A stretch of DNA of 64,000 nt, taken from NCBI GenBank assembly GCA_002099365.1, contig MSED01000015.1, positions 1,674,001-1,738,000 of the forward strand, in the 5' to 3' direction. The first letter of the stretch is position 1. Each line of letters starts with the position of its first letter. The notes below the pieces were generated by a model. It worked only from the letters and a program-made list of their open reading frames with translations, ran no database searches and was not told where the DNA came from. The stretch comes from Phialophora verrucosa. Taxonomy: Eukaryota; Ascomycota; Eurotiomycetes; Chaetothyriales; Herpotrichiellaceae. Position numbers and translations under genes: made by a program. Positions 33,799 to 44,849 of this stretch are shown one piece after another.

Positions 33799-34563
33799 GC
33801 AAATGTGGAAACGAGGGTCAAACTTTTTTGTCATTGTGGAATTCGGGGTCCGATCCCCAACTTTTTGTTCCTGGTTTGATTGTCATCTCTTCATCAAGTC
33901 GTGAACTGGTTATTGGATATCTCTCGGTAGTGACAGGCCGCGCCATAGCAAGACAAAGCCAAGACAAGACAGTGCTCTCCGCTCCAACGCTCGTGGTACG
34001 CACGCACGCTATATATAAAAACCAAAAAGAGCGCACCAGATCCAAAGTGGGACATATGAATACAAAATCCTACCGCCGCGTTTTTTTCGCTGTGGACGAC
34101 AATTTCTGGGCCGTTGCTCTTGCGCCTGGTTTCCAACCCCCGGTCGTGTCCTGACGGTGTTTGTACATCCTCCTTCTCCTCCTCCTCATCTCGATGAGGC
34201 CTTTTAAACTCCCGCTGAAATTCAACAGTTGAAAAATTGAAACGCGTTCGGGAGTGACAGGTCTTGTAGCCGCCGGGATGAGCGTCGATATGTTTCGAGG
34301 TCCACTTGCCGTGATTGTGGACTGATGCCATCCTCGATCGACGGTTCGTGGTGCTTTGAGATCGGTAGCGACCGTTCAGAAACTCTCATCCGAATGGCGG
34401 TTTTGCCGATATTGCAGACCTTGCCCATTGCTCTGCATGTGGAATTGAAAATTCCGAAGCATGGCCAGATTCGACCACTTTTGGGAAGACCAATGTAGAA
34501 TCTCCTCCGGCAAGCCTGGTGATGTGTCAAAGTTCTCCTTTCGTAGGCTTTGGGTGAGTCTGT

Positions 34564-35679
34564 TCAAGGCTGATCTGGTGTGACAATCACCTCGACTTTC
34601 CGGCCTTTGCCTCGGCCTTTGATGCCCTTGTTGCTGTGCTTGTAGAGATCTTGGAAATAGGCCCGGAGCTCCGCTTCTTCTTCAGGCAACTCTTCATCAT
34701 GTGCGAACCGCACCGAAAGCCTTGCCAAGGTCTCCTTATGGAACTTGTTCATGTGGGCTTTGAGATTCCCCAGTTGCGTGAAAACCTTGCCCCCTTGGCC
34801 GTTCTCCAGGGCCCGGCAACCGTCGAGCTTGCATTCATATTTTCGCCCTTGAGTGCCCGGATCGGATGAAGATCGTTTGCGATTGGGGCGTTGGCCGATA
34901 TGCCGGCGTTCATGCGTCCGAAGGTTGCCTAGCTGTGAGAAGGCTTGCCTGCAGGAGGGCACTGAACATGTGTATGGCTTCTCTCCCGTGTGTGAACGGA
35001 GATGGATCTTGAGATGGGTGGGCTGGGAGAAGGACTTGAAACACTCGGGATAAGGGCATAGGTGCTTCTTGGACTTGCTGGCGGGATTGGTCGTCGTCGC
35101 TTGCAGGTGCATCTGGGGCGGCTGTAGGTTCCTCATGAGCGAGTCCACTTCGGACGCGGTTTCTGGAGCCGACGATTGCTGGGCGAGCACGGGGGGAGTG
35201 TTGTGGCTCGAGGACATGAGGGACTCAAGTCGAGTCTGCTCTGAGAAATCAGAAGACAGATAGCTTGATGGGGCTTCGGAGTAGATCGAAAGGACGTCGT
35301 CAAAATTGCCTCTCTCCTCTCCTGCCCAACTCCCGGGCGTGGCGGGGGGTTGACCGGCATTGTAGTTGTCCATGTGGGAATATTCAAACGGGGATAAACC
35401 CGTGAGATTGGGAGAATAGTCATACTCGGACAGACTGGTGAGAGTGTGGGCACGGTGGAGAGTCGTCGGGGTAGGGACGGAGGTGCTGAAAGCATCATAT
35501 CCGTACATGTCGTTGGAAGGCACGTTCTGGACGTAGAACTCCTGGGGAAACGCTTGACCTCGGGAGGTCGCTGGAGACTTGGAGGGAGTTGGCATGGAGG
35601 TAGGCACCATCCACTGTCTCAGTTGGTGCATATGCCACTCGATCTGATCTGCCGTTGGGTTGAATGCCATGTTGAACAT
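34564..35679 (-). CDS. C2H2 zinc-finger transcription factor, Azf1-like
   Basis: A 371-residue protein from the ATG at 35679. The first ~200 residues are Ser/Thr/Pro/Gln-rich and probably an activation region. Three C2H2 fingers follow: ~207-231 (CPYPECFKSFSQPTHLKIHLRSH), ~236-260 (CSVPSCRQAFSQLGNLRTHERRH) and ~282-314 (CKLDGC...KVFTQLGNLKAHMNKFH). Linkers TGEKPY and IGQRPNRKRSSSDP are typical, and the C-terminus has HSNKGIKGRGKGRKVEV. The whole finger block matches the fungal Azf1 family, known in yeast for glucose-dependent control of carbon and cell-wall genes. Finger 3 has about nine extra residues between its second Cys and the hydrophobic core. The frame runs open upstream past the ATG to a CCCCCAG, so an additional 5' exon is possible. 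Confidence 0.82.
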   Translation of the reverse strand: MFNMAFNPTADQIEWHMHQLRQWMVPTSMPTPSKSPATSRGQAFPQEFYVQNVPSNDMYGYDAFSTSVPTPTTLHRAHTLTSLSEYDYSPNLTGLSPFEYSHMDNYNAGQPPATPGSWAGEERGNFDDVLSIYSEAPSSYLSSDFSEQTRLESLMSSSHNTPPVLAQQSSAPETASEVDSLMRNLQPPQMHLQATTTNPASKSKKHLCPYPECFKSFSQPTHLKIHLRSHTGEKPYTCSVPSCRQAFSQLGNLRTHERRHIGQRPNRKRSSSDPGTQGRKYECKLDGCRALENGQGGKVFTQLGNLKAHMNKFHKETLARLSVRFAHDEELPEEEAELRAYFQDLYKHSNKGIKGRGKGRKVEVIVTPDQP

Positions 35680-38600
35680 CTGATCCGACCTCAGCTGGGG
35701 GAGCACAGCAGGATCGTCTCAGCTCCTATGGTATTCCAAGACACTCAAGGTGCGATGTATAGCTCTCTCGAAAGCGGCAAAAGTGTGGCTCCGGGGGGAG
35801 GGGCGACGGTCGAAACGGGTCGAGGTAGGAAGCAGCACTTTAAACAGAGGAAGCCTCACAAGAAGACTACATCACCAGAGAGAAATGCAGGTCCAAACAA
35901 GAAATGGCGGATACGGTAGCTCGCTGTGTGGGGGTTTCGACGCGCGAGTGGCTGAGATGGTTGGAGAACTCGCCCGAGGATTGCTAGGGCAGATCGATGA
36001 TGGAGCGCGAAGCAGCTTTCGAGAAAGGGACCAGGCCTAGGGCGTAGAGACGTAAGCCAGTCTAGAGTGGTCTACAGTGGGAAGGATAGAGTGCAGTTGG
36101 GGGTGATGAGATGAAACTCCGTAATATACCTTTCTCGCTTGAGGATGCTCCATATCGTTGATAGAGCCAGTGAGCGGACGTGAGTATAGCCAGATGGAAC
36201 AAGCTGCTAGCACGACTTTCAGGGGTCATGATGCAGGCTGAAGAGATTGCAGGCTCCATCGCAACGGATATGGCGTACCTCTCGAGGCTAAGGTATCGAA
36301 AGATGCAGCCTTGCCTCGTGGACGTGTCCAAGCCTCGAAGCGCCTGTGGTTTCCGCTTTGGGGGTTCCCAGATGACAAGGTGAAAATTTTTCGAGATCCG
36401 AATCCTCTCACTGGAGGGTGGGGGAGCGAGGTCCGGCTTCAGGCCAGTCAGAGGGCCTACTCTCTACGGAATTTCGGTAAGAGCAGATGCAAGGTAGGCG
36501 TGAGAGATGCATGAGGGAGGGACGAGGAAAGAAACTTAGTCTCGGAAGGGTGTCAGGACAGAGCGTGGAGTGGTGTAGTCGTTACCCTAACAGTGGGCCG
36601 GGATGAGCATGACGGCCAGGGTGAACGGGTGGCCCGCAGCGACCGTGCGAATTGAGACGCAAGCTAAAAGCCTCAGAGAAACCGGAAAGGAATCTTTGAT
36701 GAGGAGAAATTTGGGGGCAGCGTTCGCTAACTCGAGCAGTGCTTCTAGCGGTGATGACAGCGTGCGGACAGGTGCAGACGCAAGAGTTGCATAGAGTTCG
36801 GATGATAACGCAGTGGAGCTGGAGATATTTTGCGCATTGGCCCATCGTGAGCCGGGGGCCGGCCAAGCCATGCCTAGATAGGAGAGTCCTTGCCTCAGGG
36901 CTCGTGGCGTCGACAGGGGGCCCGGCGGGCTAAGCGAAGTCCTCGGGCTGATGTGTGGTCGGTCCACCGTCGTCCAAGGCCTTGATCCAGGGATTATGCA
37001 TCTGCGCATTCGTTCCTTCCGCGTCTTCTAGAAGGTCAGCTAAACGCTGACCTGGCTGAACATGTGGATGAGGCTTAGATGCTTGGGAGACTTGGGAGAA
37101 ACGGGAAGTGGGAAATACGTCGTGCGTAGGCGGGAGCGAGCCAGGAACAAGATTCGTCCCGTCGCCTGTCGAGCGAGGGGAGCGTTGCCCATCCAGGTAC
37201 CGAGCTGCTATCTCGAAGCAGCTGAAGACATGTGGTCGCATGGTTTGGCGCAGTCTGCAGCCTTGACACAATCTTCGACGAAGGAAAAATTTTCACTCCC
37301 AGCAGCCAGTGCCCTGCTCTGAGCTGCGATTGTCCTTTGGCGAGCGGCAGGGCTCTTCAGGGTCCACCGGTTCAGGGTGCGCTCATCCATGGCCTGGCAC
37401 ATGATGAGGAGAGCAAGAGATACGGTGCAGATGAGTAGCCCGCCGAAAGGCCCTCTCACTCAGCGAGCCATCCCACGCTGTCTCCTCAAATTGCCTCGAA
37501 CCAGGCTACTGCAAGACCAATGGGGTGGCGGACCTCACCAGACCAAACATCACCGTTACACAAATGGTTCAGTGAAGGATACAACCCCAATTTGGGCCCG
37601 ATAAAGATGGTGATGGCTTGCTGGTCACCGAACTTAGACTTCCCTGAGAGGTTGACCTGCCTTTGGGCGGGTCGCTACTTTGTCGTTCGCACGGTGGACT
37701 GTACTCGAATGGGATCCAAATCGGACCGTGAGGGATCGGTAAATCGTACGTGATCGACGACGTATCGTTTCAAGATGATATCGGGATTACTTCTTTGAGA
37801 AGTCAGCGACGCGGCGTTCAAGGGGTGTCAAGATCTACCTTGTAGCTGTGTCATCGCTCTTTGTGATTTCACCATCACTTTGCGTGGAGGGAAGATACAA
37901 GTGAGGGGGCATTGCATGGAGCGATCGAGGGGGGGAGCACGGCTGCGCCCGTGTTCGGGCGCCTCCGACGCTCTCCAAAGCGAGGGACGAGTTGAGGACA
38001 ACTTGAGTTCAAGGTGAGGGGTGCGCAGTCCTGCAAAGGACGTGGCTGCAGCAAGCTCCTCCATCTCCTCCCACACAGGCTGAAATGGTCTTCCCAATTC
38101 CGCCCTGTTCGGTTGTACTCGTACTGTGTAGCGGTAGTCTTTCGACCAGACCACCGAGCACCCCGTGTTACATACTTCGACCAGGTGAAAATATCGAACG
38201 GTGGTAGCATCTTTGTAGATCACCGCTTTGTCCCTATCCGCCCCTGCCACATCGACGTGACATGCGATTGAAGATCAACTGGAGGGGTTCATTGATACGG
38301 ACTTCGACACCAGTCGTGATGCTGGATCCCTGGCAGTTCTGTTGCAGTCTCATCCTGATCATCGTGCTTTAATGATATTTGACTGGTTGTGTCCTCCCAT
38401 CCCGGGGCACATTGTCACTTGGATATGGCACTATGATAAACGAAATCCCATGCTTTGCGGTTGGTATCAGCGATAACAAGCGTATGCCCCCGATCTCATT
38501 TCTGTATATCGCCCCTTCATGTCTCGATGCGGCGCGAAGCCGAGCAAGCAGAGAGGCCGGAGCATGGCCCAGAGAAATAACTGTTTTCGATAACAACTCC

Positions 38601-38929
38601 AATCCCGTCCCAAATCGCCTCTTCCTTGTGAGTGACCTTGAACACCACAGGACACCACACCAACCGATCCAGATACCGACTAACGCAAATATTCCGCGCT
38701 CCTCGCAGCCCACCATTCCCAACCTTGATACTTGTGTCATTCCCACATGGCGTCCAGATGCTGCAGCCATTCCATATCCATTGTGAGTCGCCCCTCCGGG
38801 ACGCAGATTTCAGGAACCACCAACAGGTAACGCGCATACTCAATCTACATTCCAAGGCCTCGATGTTTATTCGATGCTAGAGGAAGTCTTTTGCTGCAGC
38901 ACGGCCACAGTGACTCCACCACGCGACTC
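35680..38929. other. Spacer upstream of the Azf1-like gene and 3' of TUP1
   Basis: 3.25 kb, long for this window, in front of a regulatory gene. It probably holds its promoter and a long leader. A weak small-gene candidate at 36930-37459 is listed separately. Nothing else is supported. Confidence 0.4.
36930..37459 (-). CDS. Weak candidate: small secreted-type protein
   Basis: On the minus strand a frame at 37459-37208 has a strongly hydrophobic start (GLLICTVSLALLIMCQA) followed by a polar part with a clustered Cys pattern (C-V-K-A-A-D-C-A-K-P-C). A second, overlapping frame at 37271-36930 continues with a hydrophilic sequence ending LLEDAEGTNAQMHNPWIK and a short acidic tail. No ATG stands in front of the hydrophobic run in frame (a TGA lies immediately upstream), so a first exon would have to be elsewhere. 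It could be a small secreted protein with introns or a chance frame. I do not recognise a family. Confidence 0.18.
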
Positions 38930-40875
38930 CTAAAGACCTTGGTGCACCGGTCGGTAGGTGGTATACTGCCAGATCCGAGCCTTCATGTCTCCCGAGCCTG
39001 TGGCAAACAGGTGGCCTGTGGGGCACGGGGCGACCGATATGACGGAGTTCTTGTGTCCTTGGAGCATCATCTGAGCATTACCAGTCTGGGGATCCCAGAA
39101 CTGGACTCCACGATCCTTGGAGCCAGACATGACCCATTCGCCACCAGGAGTCAGGCAGACGGAGAGAACGTAGTCCTAGATGCATTTTTGTCAGATCCTC
39201 TTCTGGACTGGAGACGTCAAATCAAGATGGACCGGCTTACCTTGTGCCCCTCGAAGGTGCGAATGCATTTGCCATCTTTAGTGGCAGACGCTGGAATAAG
39301 GCCTCTCTGCGGTGTTAGCTCCCACATCTTGATCGTCTTGTCCAAACTGCCGCTGACGAGTTCCCGCCCGCTCGGAGAGAAAGCCACAGAATAGACGCTG
39401 TCCTTATGGCCTTGTGGCCCTTCAAGCCGCTCAATCAAGTAACCGCTGGAACAGTCCCAAACGCGGACACTTTTGTCCAGGGAGCCGGCAGCGACGAAGC
39501 GGCCGTCAGGAGACATGGCCACAGTAGTCACACCGTCTTCTATTGAGAGCACCATAACCTGCTGGTTTGACTCAATGTCCCACAGGCGCACCGTCTTGTC
39601 GCCAGAGCCTGATGCTATCAAGCGTCCCGTTCGTGAGAAATCCAACGAGTATATGTCTTGCTCGTGACCGTCGAACGTGGTGCGAATGCGCTTGTTCGCG
39701 ATATCCCACACACGAATTCGCTTGTCTTCCGCACCGGTGGCCAACAGCTTGCCATCTGGGGAGAAGCAGACAGATCGAATGTACAGATCTCCGTCCTTGT
39801 CCTGGACGGTTTCATCGAGCAGTTCGCAGACCTTTGCGCCATCACGAGCATCAAAGATCTGAGCGCTACGGTTGCAACCGGTGGCAATGTACTTGCCATC
39901 GTTGGAGAAGCGGACACAGCACACAACCGAGGAATGTTGAAGATTGTGCAGCAACTGGATATCCAGAGAACGAGGTACGTTAGGGTTGAAGACGGCATGC
40001 CACTCGCCGTCGGCCGACATGCGCTTCAGGTGATCTGGCAGATCCTCTGGGTTGAGGTCGGCTAGGACGTTGCCCACGTTGGGATATTGATTTTGAGTAG
40101 GCATTTGATGACGGGGCGCATGTTGCATTTCAGTCCCTGGTGGAGTAGGCCGTGGAATCTGGGGGGATGCACGCGGGTCGTTCTGATATGGCATTGGTTG
40201 TGGTTGGTTGGGATGTTGTTGAGGCGTCGCAGGCCCAGGTCCAGGACCAGGACCGCCTCTCGTGCCCATCGATCGGTTTTTTCCGAGACCTGGTGAGTTG
40301 GTGGGAGGCTGTGATTGCGGCCCGTAACCGTTCAATGGAGGTCCCTGTTGATAGCCGGGAAAGGAATTTGGCGGCTGGGGGGGCCCCTGGGGCTGTCCGG
40401 CCGGGGGAGGAGGCTGCAGGGGGTGCTGTTGTGGAGGAGGCTGATCTGGCTGAGGAGGCAGTCCTGGACCACCTTGGCCTTGGTTCGCCATGATGCCACT
40501 GAATAGACCTCCCTGACCGTGTCCCAGGGCTGGAGGAGGCTGGGCAGGACCGCTATGCTGAGGCGGGCCACCAAGATGAGATTGCACTTGAGGGCCTCCG
40601 CGCATCTCAAGTTCGTGTCGCAGCATGCGGATCTCAGCCTCGTAGTCCTGCTTCATCTTGAGCTGGTTCTGCTCCAACTGGTAGACCTTGTTACGGATGA
40701 GCTCCATCTCTTGAATCTGCTGTGAGACCTGGCTTTCGACCTGTTCTGAAGCCCGGCTCTGGTTGTCGAATTCGGCACGAAGGGACTCCATGATCTCGTT
40801 GAGGCGGTGATTGGGCTGGCCAGGAGGTGCGGGCCCCAAGTTGGGGTTACCGCGGTGTTGGGTGGCATTGAACAT
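38930..40875 (-). CDS. TUP1: Transcriptional corepressor Tup1/RcoA
   Basis: Two exons, 40875-39241 and 39175-38930, giving 626 residues. The N-terminus has the tetramerisation coiled coil (about 22-95: HRLNEIMESLRAEFDNQSR through YEAEIRMLRHELEM). A long Pro/Gln/Gly-rich linker follows to ~250. Then comes the conserved LNPEDLPDHLKRMSADGEW and seven WD40 repeats ending in GDMKARIWQYTTYRPVHQGL; examples are TGAEDKRIRVWD, SGSGDKTVRLWD, AAGSLDKSVRVWD and SGSLDKTIKMWE. Tup1 binds Ssn6/Cyc8 and DNA-bound repressors to silence glucose-, oxygen- and development-regulated genes. The intron has GTAAGC and CATCTAG and joins HK to DYVLSV in frame, completing the last blades; without it the protein would lack its last propeller blades. 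The ATG at 40875 lies just before the coiled coil. Confidence 0.95.
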
Positions 40876-42434
40876 GATGAAAGCGATGAGTCAATAAGAA
40901 GATGGCAATGGTTAAAGGCTGTGCAGTGGTTGATGGATGTGCACTGCACAGCAGGTGGGTGTGAGAGTGAAGAAGAGAGCGAAGAGAGCGAAGATCTCGC
41001 GGCAGGCGCAGGTACCTGTTCTTCGCGTGAATGAGAACCGGAAGTCGCGCTAGTGGTAGGGGTGAAAAATTGCGGATAAGCTGCCCAGCAAACACTCACA
41101 AGCGCCCAGGGCACCAGACAGCTGCAGGGAGAGCGATGGTGCGTGCCAGCTGATGTGCGTGATAGACTGACCTAGCAGAAGACTATCCCTCTGCCGGGAC
41201 TCGTCCTAGAAAAATGGGAGAGTACGAAGAGCGAGGGAGAGAGTAATGTGTGACAGTGAGGTTGCAAGAGCAGAGCTGAGAGCAGGACACCAAAGCAGAA
41301 GGCGGGCATGGAACGGGGGCATCACCACCCACCGACCCAAGTGGGATAGGGCGGTCCTGGCGGTTGGAGTTTTCCAGGCTTCGTATCCGCCAGCCGCAGA
41401 ACCATGATGCGCAAGCCCCCCGGATGGCAGATGCACAACGCACTCCAGCCGAGGGCCAAAATAAGAGCCACAACTAAGCGGGAGCATGGGGGCACCTAAA
41501 AGCTTACGCTAGGCGGCAAAGGGGAATGCCTTCACACACGCAAGCCCACAAACTCCACTCACGCACGATTGGCGGCTGTCTTCCCTTATGCGTCACTGCC
41601 ACGGAGTGTCACACCGTGTGCCCCGAGTACCGGGTAGCCTGGAGTCGTGGTCAACACGCTTCCTTCACCCACCACACCTGGTGACGTGGGTCTTGATCAG
41701 GATTTCAGAGTTAACGTGCGCTCCCGGAAACGGATTGTGACTTTCAGCGAATTCGAGGAAAATTGGTCAATGCGTGAAAGGGAGACTACTGTGGATGGTT
41801 TGGAGGAAAAACTTTGGCGTTCGGGGGGGGGAACTTGATGCTGACGGGTGGCATGGAGGTCCATCGAGGTAGACTGGGGACTAGCGGATCCAGAGGTTCC
41901 AGACGATGCAGTCTCAAGCCGCGCGAGAACGACAAGCCGGAGAAAGTCTGACCAGCCAGCCGAGAAAGGCTACCTCATTCACAGGAGGCAATCCCAGCTA
42001 CGAATGTCTGTCGATTAGTGCAGCATTTGCCGCGAGGGAGTTGGACACGTGGTGGTGAATGGTTCTCATCACCCTCGGTGGATGACCTGAAACATGTCAC
42101 ACCGAACCTGTCACATTTTTCCTGGTTGTAGAGAAGAGGATACGATAGAAGCCGCCGACGATCTGCAGCAATGTTGTACAAAGTTGGTGCGGTGTGTTGT
42201 TGGCAATCCAGAAAGATTGGACTCACTCCATGCATGCCCTAGAAAGTCTTTCGCCCAAAGCCTGACGCCATCAGTGGAAAGATATCCCTGTGCCTTTCCA
42301 GTTTGTGTAGTCCGCTCCAATTGAGCCTGGATGTCACCATGTGTTTCTCCCCATTCTGCATGCATGGACTGTACGGTCTCCTGACTCGTGCGTGAAGTCG
42401 TCGATCTATGGTACAAACGGTTGTATCGAGGCGC
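40876..42434. other. Spacer: TUP1 promoter and TOM7 3' flank
   Basis: 1.56 kb upstream of TUP1. Short open frames on both strands carry no recognisable motif. Probably promoter and leader of TUP1. Confidence 0.45.
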
Positions 42435-42748
42435 TTAATTTGCAAACGGCGATATTAAGCTGGCATCAATGTCAGTCGTTGGGTCGGAGCGGGCGGTGGT
42501 AGAGCAATACCTGATCAGTGCGGGTTTGGGTTCGCTCCTCGTGTATCCTGTGCATGTAAGCTTGAGCACCTCAGGAGTGACCGCACGAGCACATACCCAG
42601 ATATAGTATCAACGGGAGATAGCCATAGTGAACTACTTCGCGGGTGATGTCGAGAATCTTCCCGATGCGCTCCTAGGGAAGCATGTCAACAGATATCCCC
42701 GGAGAGGCTCGCTGGGCGTACCTTTGTCTCCTCTGAAAATTGGATCAT
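42435..42748 (-). CDS. TOM7: Mitochondrial import receptor subunit Tom7
   Basis: A 54-residue protein from four tiny exons: 42748-42722 (27 bases), 42672-42597 (76), 42547-42511 (37) and 42459-42435 (25). The three introns are 49-51 bases, with donors GTACGC, GTATGT and GTATTG and acceptors CCCTAG, CACAG and GCCAG. The product reads MIQFSEETKERIGKILDITR, then EVVHYGYLPLILYLGYTRSE and PKPALISLISPFAN. This is Tom7: a short cytosolic N-terminus, one membrane helix with the invariant GY-P-I-YLG region, and a short tail. Tom7 regulates assembly and dynamics of the TOM complex around Tom40 in the mitochondrial outer membrane. It is divergent from HSH49 with 335 bases between starts. No long open frame reveals this gene. 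All phases close, so I trust the model. Confidence 0.92.
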
Positions 42749-43083
42749 CTTGTAAGGAGGCTTGCGGCCAGCTATTTGCAATGTTCAAAGCTTTACTTGC
42801 GAGCTGAAATGCTAGTTGTCGAGGATCAGATGCGATGATGGGGACGAAATGGAGCTGCAGAACAATTTCGTGACAATCGCAGCAACACGTGATTCGAAAA
42901 AGCGAGACTAGTCCCGAAGGACGAAAGCGCGTACCTTTTCCACACCAGCCTCGAAGCCTTCACTCTTTCTTTCCTGCTTCCAACTTCGATCTTTTATCAC
43001 TCGCCACTCGCTCTCTGTGCGCCCGTACCTACGCTCAATCTACTGTACTATCTGCCGCTGCCTTGGGAGACGCTGTCGACACC
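42749..43083. promoter_or_regulatory. Divergent promoter region TOM7/HSH49
   Basis: 335 bases between two divergent start codons. A palindromic CACGTG (E-box/Cbf1-type core) stands at 42886-42891. Whether it is used is unknown. Confidence 0.5.
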
Positions 43084-44142
43084 ATGTCCGGTGCACGGCA
43101 TTGGGAGCAGGACAAGGATTCGACCATCTATATTGGCAACCTCGACGAACGTGTCACAGATGCTCTCGTCTGGGAACTCTTTCTGCAAGCGGGGCGTATT
43201 GTTAATGTCCATTTGCCCAAGGATAGGGTCACTCAATCACACCAAGGCTATGGCTTTGTCGAGTTCAATTCGGAGGAAGATGCAGAATATGCCGCACGAA
43301 TCATGAATCAAGTGAGACTGTACGGCAAACCTATCCGCGTCAACAAGGCAAGTGCCGACAAACAGAAATCAGTTGAGGTCGGCGCAGAGTTGTTTGTTGG
43401 CAACTTGGATCCTATGGTTGACGAGAGAATGCTGTACGACACCTTCGGCCGATTTGGTACTCTGGTTGCTGCTCCAAAGGTATGGGGTTTCCCCCTTTTG
43501 CCTTAGTTGAACTATGCTAACAAGATCCAGATTGCACGCGATGACAACAACCTGTCCAAGGGTTATGGTTTCGTCTCTTTTGCCAACTTCGAATCCTCGG
43601 ATGATGCCATTGCAAACATGAACGGCCAATACCTCATGAACAAGGAGGTCTCTGTGCAGTACGCCTACAAGAAGGACGGCAAAGGCGAACGGCACGGTGA
43701 CCAGGCTGAGAGGATGCTTGCTGCTCAAGCAAAGGCTCATGGCGTTCAACCGACTCCTGCTACAATCCCTATGGGCGGACCAGTATATGGTGGCATGCCC
43801 CCAACTCCTGTACCTCCTGTTGGTTTCGGTCCTCCAAATGGAAACTATCAAGCTGTGCCTCCTCCCGCGCAAGCAAGACCACCCCCTCCTCCAATCGCAC
43901 CGTTGGCAGCTCCACCAAGTGGGCTCCCGGCCAGACCTCCTCCAAGCCAGGCTGGCTATGGCGGACCGCAGAGCTTCATGCCGCCTGGGTTCAATCAGGT
44001 ACCTGCAGGATTTCCACAACCGAACGTCTTGCCCGCTGGTTTTGCTCCTCCTCCAGGATTCGGTGGCCCGCAGGCTGGTACCATACCGTCGGCGCCGGTC
44101 GTGCCACCTGGTGGGTTCTCGGGGTACGGTATTCGTAAATAG
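43084..44142 (+). CDS. HSH49: Splicing factor 3b subunit 4 (Hsh49/SAP49)
   Basis: Two exons, 43084-43479 and 43531-44142, giving 335 residues. Two RRM domains are clear. RRM1 (~13-90) has TIYIGNLDERVTDALVWELF (RNP2) and GYGFVEF (RNP1). RRM2 (~100-180) has ELFVGNLDPMVDERMLYDTF and KGYGFVSF. The linker to the tail reads VSVQYAYKKDGKGERHG, the SF3B4 hallmark, and is followed by a Pro/Gly-rich tail. The protein binds SF3b1/SAP145 and contacts pre-mRNA upstream of the branch site in U2 snRNP. The intron has GTATGG, a good GCTAAC branch sequence and ATCCAG; the acceptor at 43530 gives APK-IARDD as in homologues. The frame is open upstream to 42889 without an ATG, so the ATG at 43084 is used. Confidence 0.94.
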
Positions 44143-44368
44143 TCATCAACCTAGATCGGACTACCTGTGGGACATTATTCTGGCCACCTGTTGAAGGACC
44201 AAATCGGGAGACACATGCGTGATTGAGCTGCCTGCATTGGTCCAAAGATAACAGCATCGATTTCCTGGTCCTCTGCTCTTATGGTATGATCTCCCATCCG
44301 GCGCTTTCGCCACCTTCCGCGCCATCTGTCCACCCCGCAGGCCTAGCGATCTCTCACCGCACAATAGA

Positions 44369-44849
44369 GTGTTGAGGAGGGTTGACTACCAGCCAAGCGG
44401 CCATAAATGCGGAGCATCAGCAGGAGCATCTGCATTGACCGCCAACCCTGTCTCCACCACACCATATGTCACGCAAGAACCCCCACCCACAGTACATGCT
44501 CAGCCAGCCGCCCAGAACAGACGGACAGGAGCATCTTCCCGACCTCAACCACAAGATTATAAGCCAAAAGGGCGTACTGAAGTGCGCCTCAAGTTACTCA
44601 ACAAGGACGAAGTGGAAATAAACCTACACCCAACACTCCCCTCCCGGACAAGATACATCTCGAGGCAGTCTCAAGAGATGGCCCAAACCTCGATCACTCA
44701 TCAAGGAGGGTTGGGATGTGGATCACATCTGCAAACGCGTGTCTGAAGAAGTTCGAAAGATCCTGGCCGCAACCTGCTTCCGCAAGAGGGCGACGGCCAA
44801 AGCCCCGGTCCGTGCAGGAGCCTGGTGGATAGAGAAGAGACGAGCGTAA
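44369..44849 (+). pseudogene. Frame-broken coding-like region, unknown
   Basis: One frame (44369-44640) reads a low-complexity N-part then KGRTEVRLKLLNKDEVEINL. From about 44630 the next frame takes over with SRGSLKRWPKPRSLIKEG, WDVDHICKRVSEEVRKIL, and ends WWIEKRRA before TAA at 44847. Both pieces have plausible amino-acid composition, and the frames meet near 44635. There is no ATG start and no convincing splice pair. It may be a frameshifted remnant of a gene or retroelement, or coincidence. I do not recognise a family. Confidence 0.2.

Larger units (their letters stand above)
29539..34563. other. Large gene-poor spacer (about 5 kb)
   Basis: No confident gene lies between the carrier stop and the zinc-finger stop. 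It contains an array of TTCTAGCG units (30600-30654), GT and CA dinucleotide runs (about 32594-32610 and 33220-33246), three 15-base tandem units (33754-33798) and a TATATAAAA sequence at about 34011 with no gene attached. The longest open frames (for example 31716-32225 plus, 33894-34331 minus) lack family motifs. The right end is the 3' flank of the zinc-finger gene. Confidence 0.45.

Noticed and set aside
33836..33870. tRNA T-arm-like palindrome GGGGTCCGATCCCC
   Set aside because: The loop length does not fit and no anticodon arm, D-arm or acceptor stem can be paired around it.
42889..43083. N-terminal extension of HSH49
   Set aside because: The frame is open for 65 codons upstream but starts from GTG only; homologues begin near the ATG at 43084.
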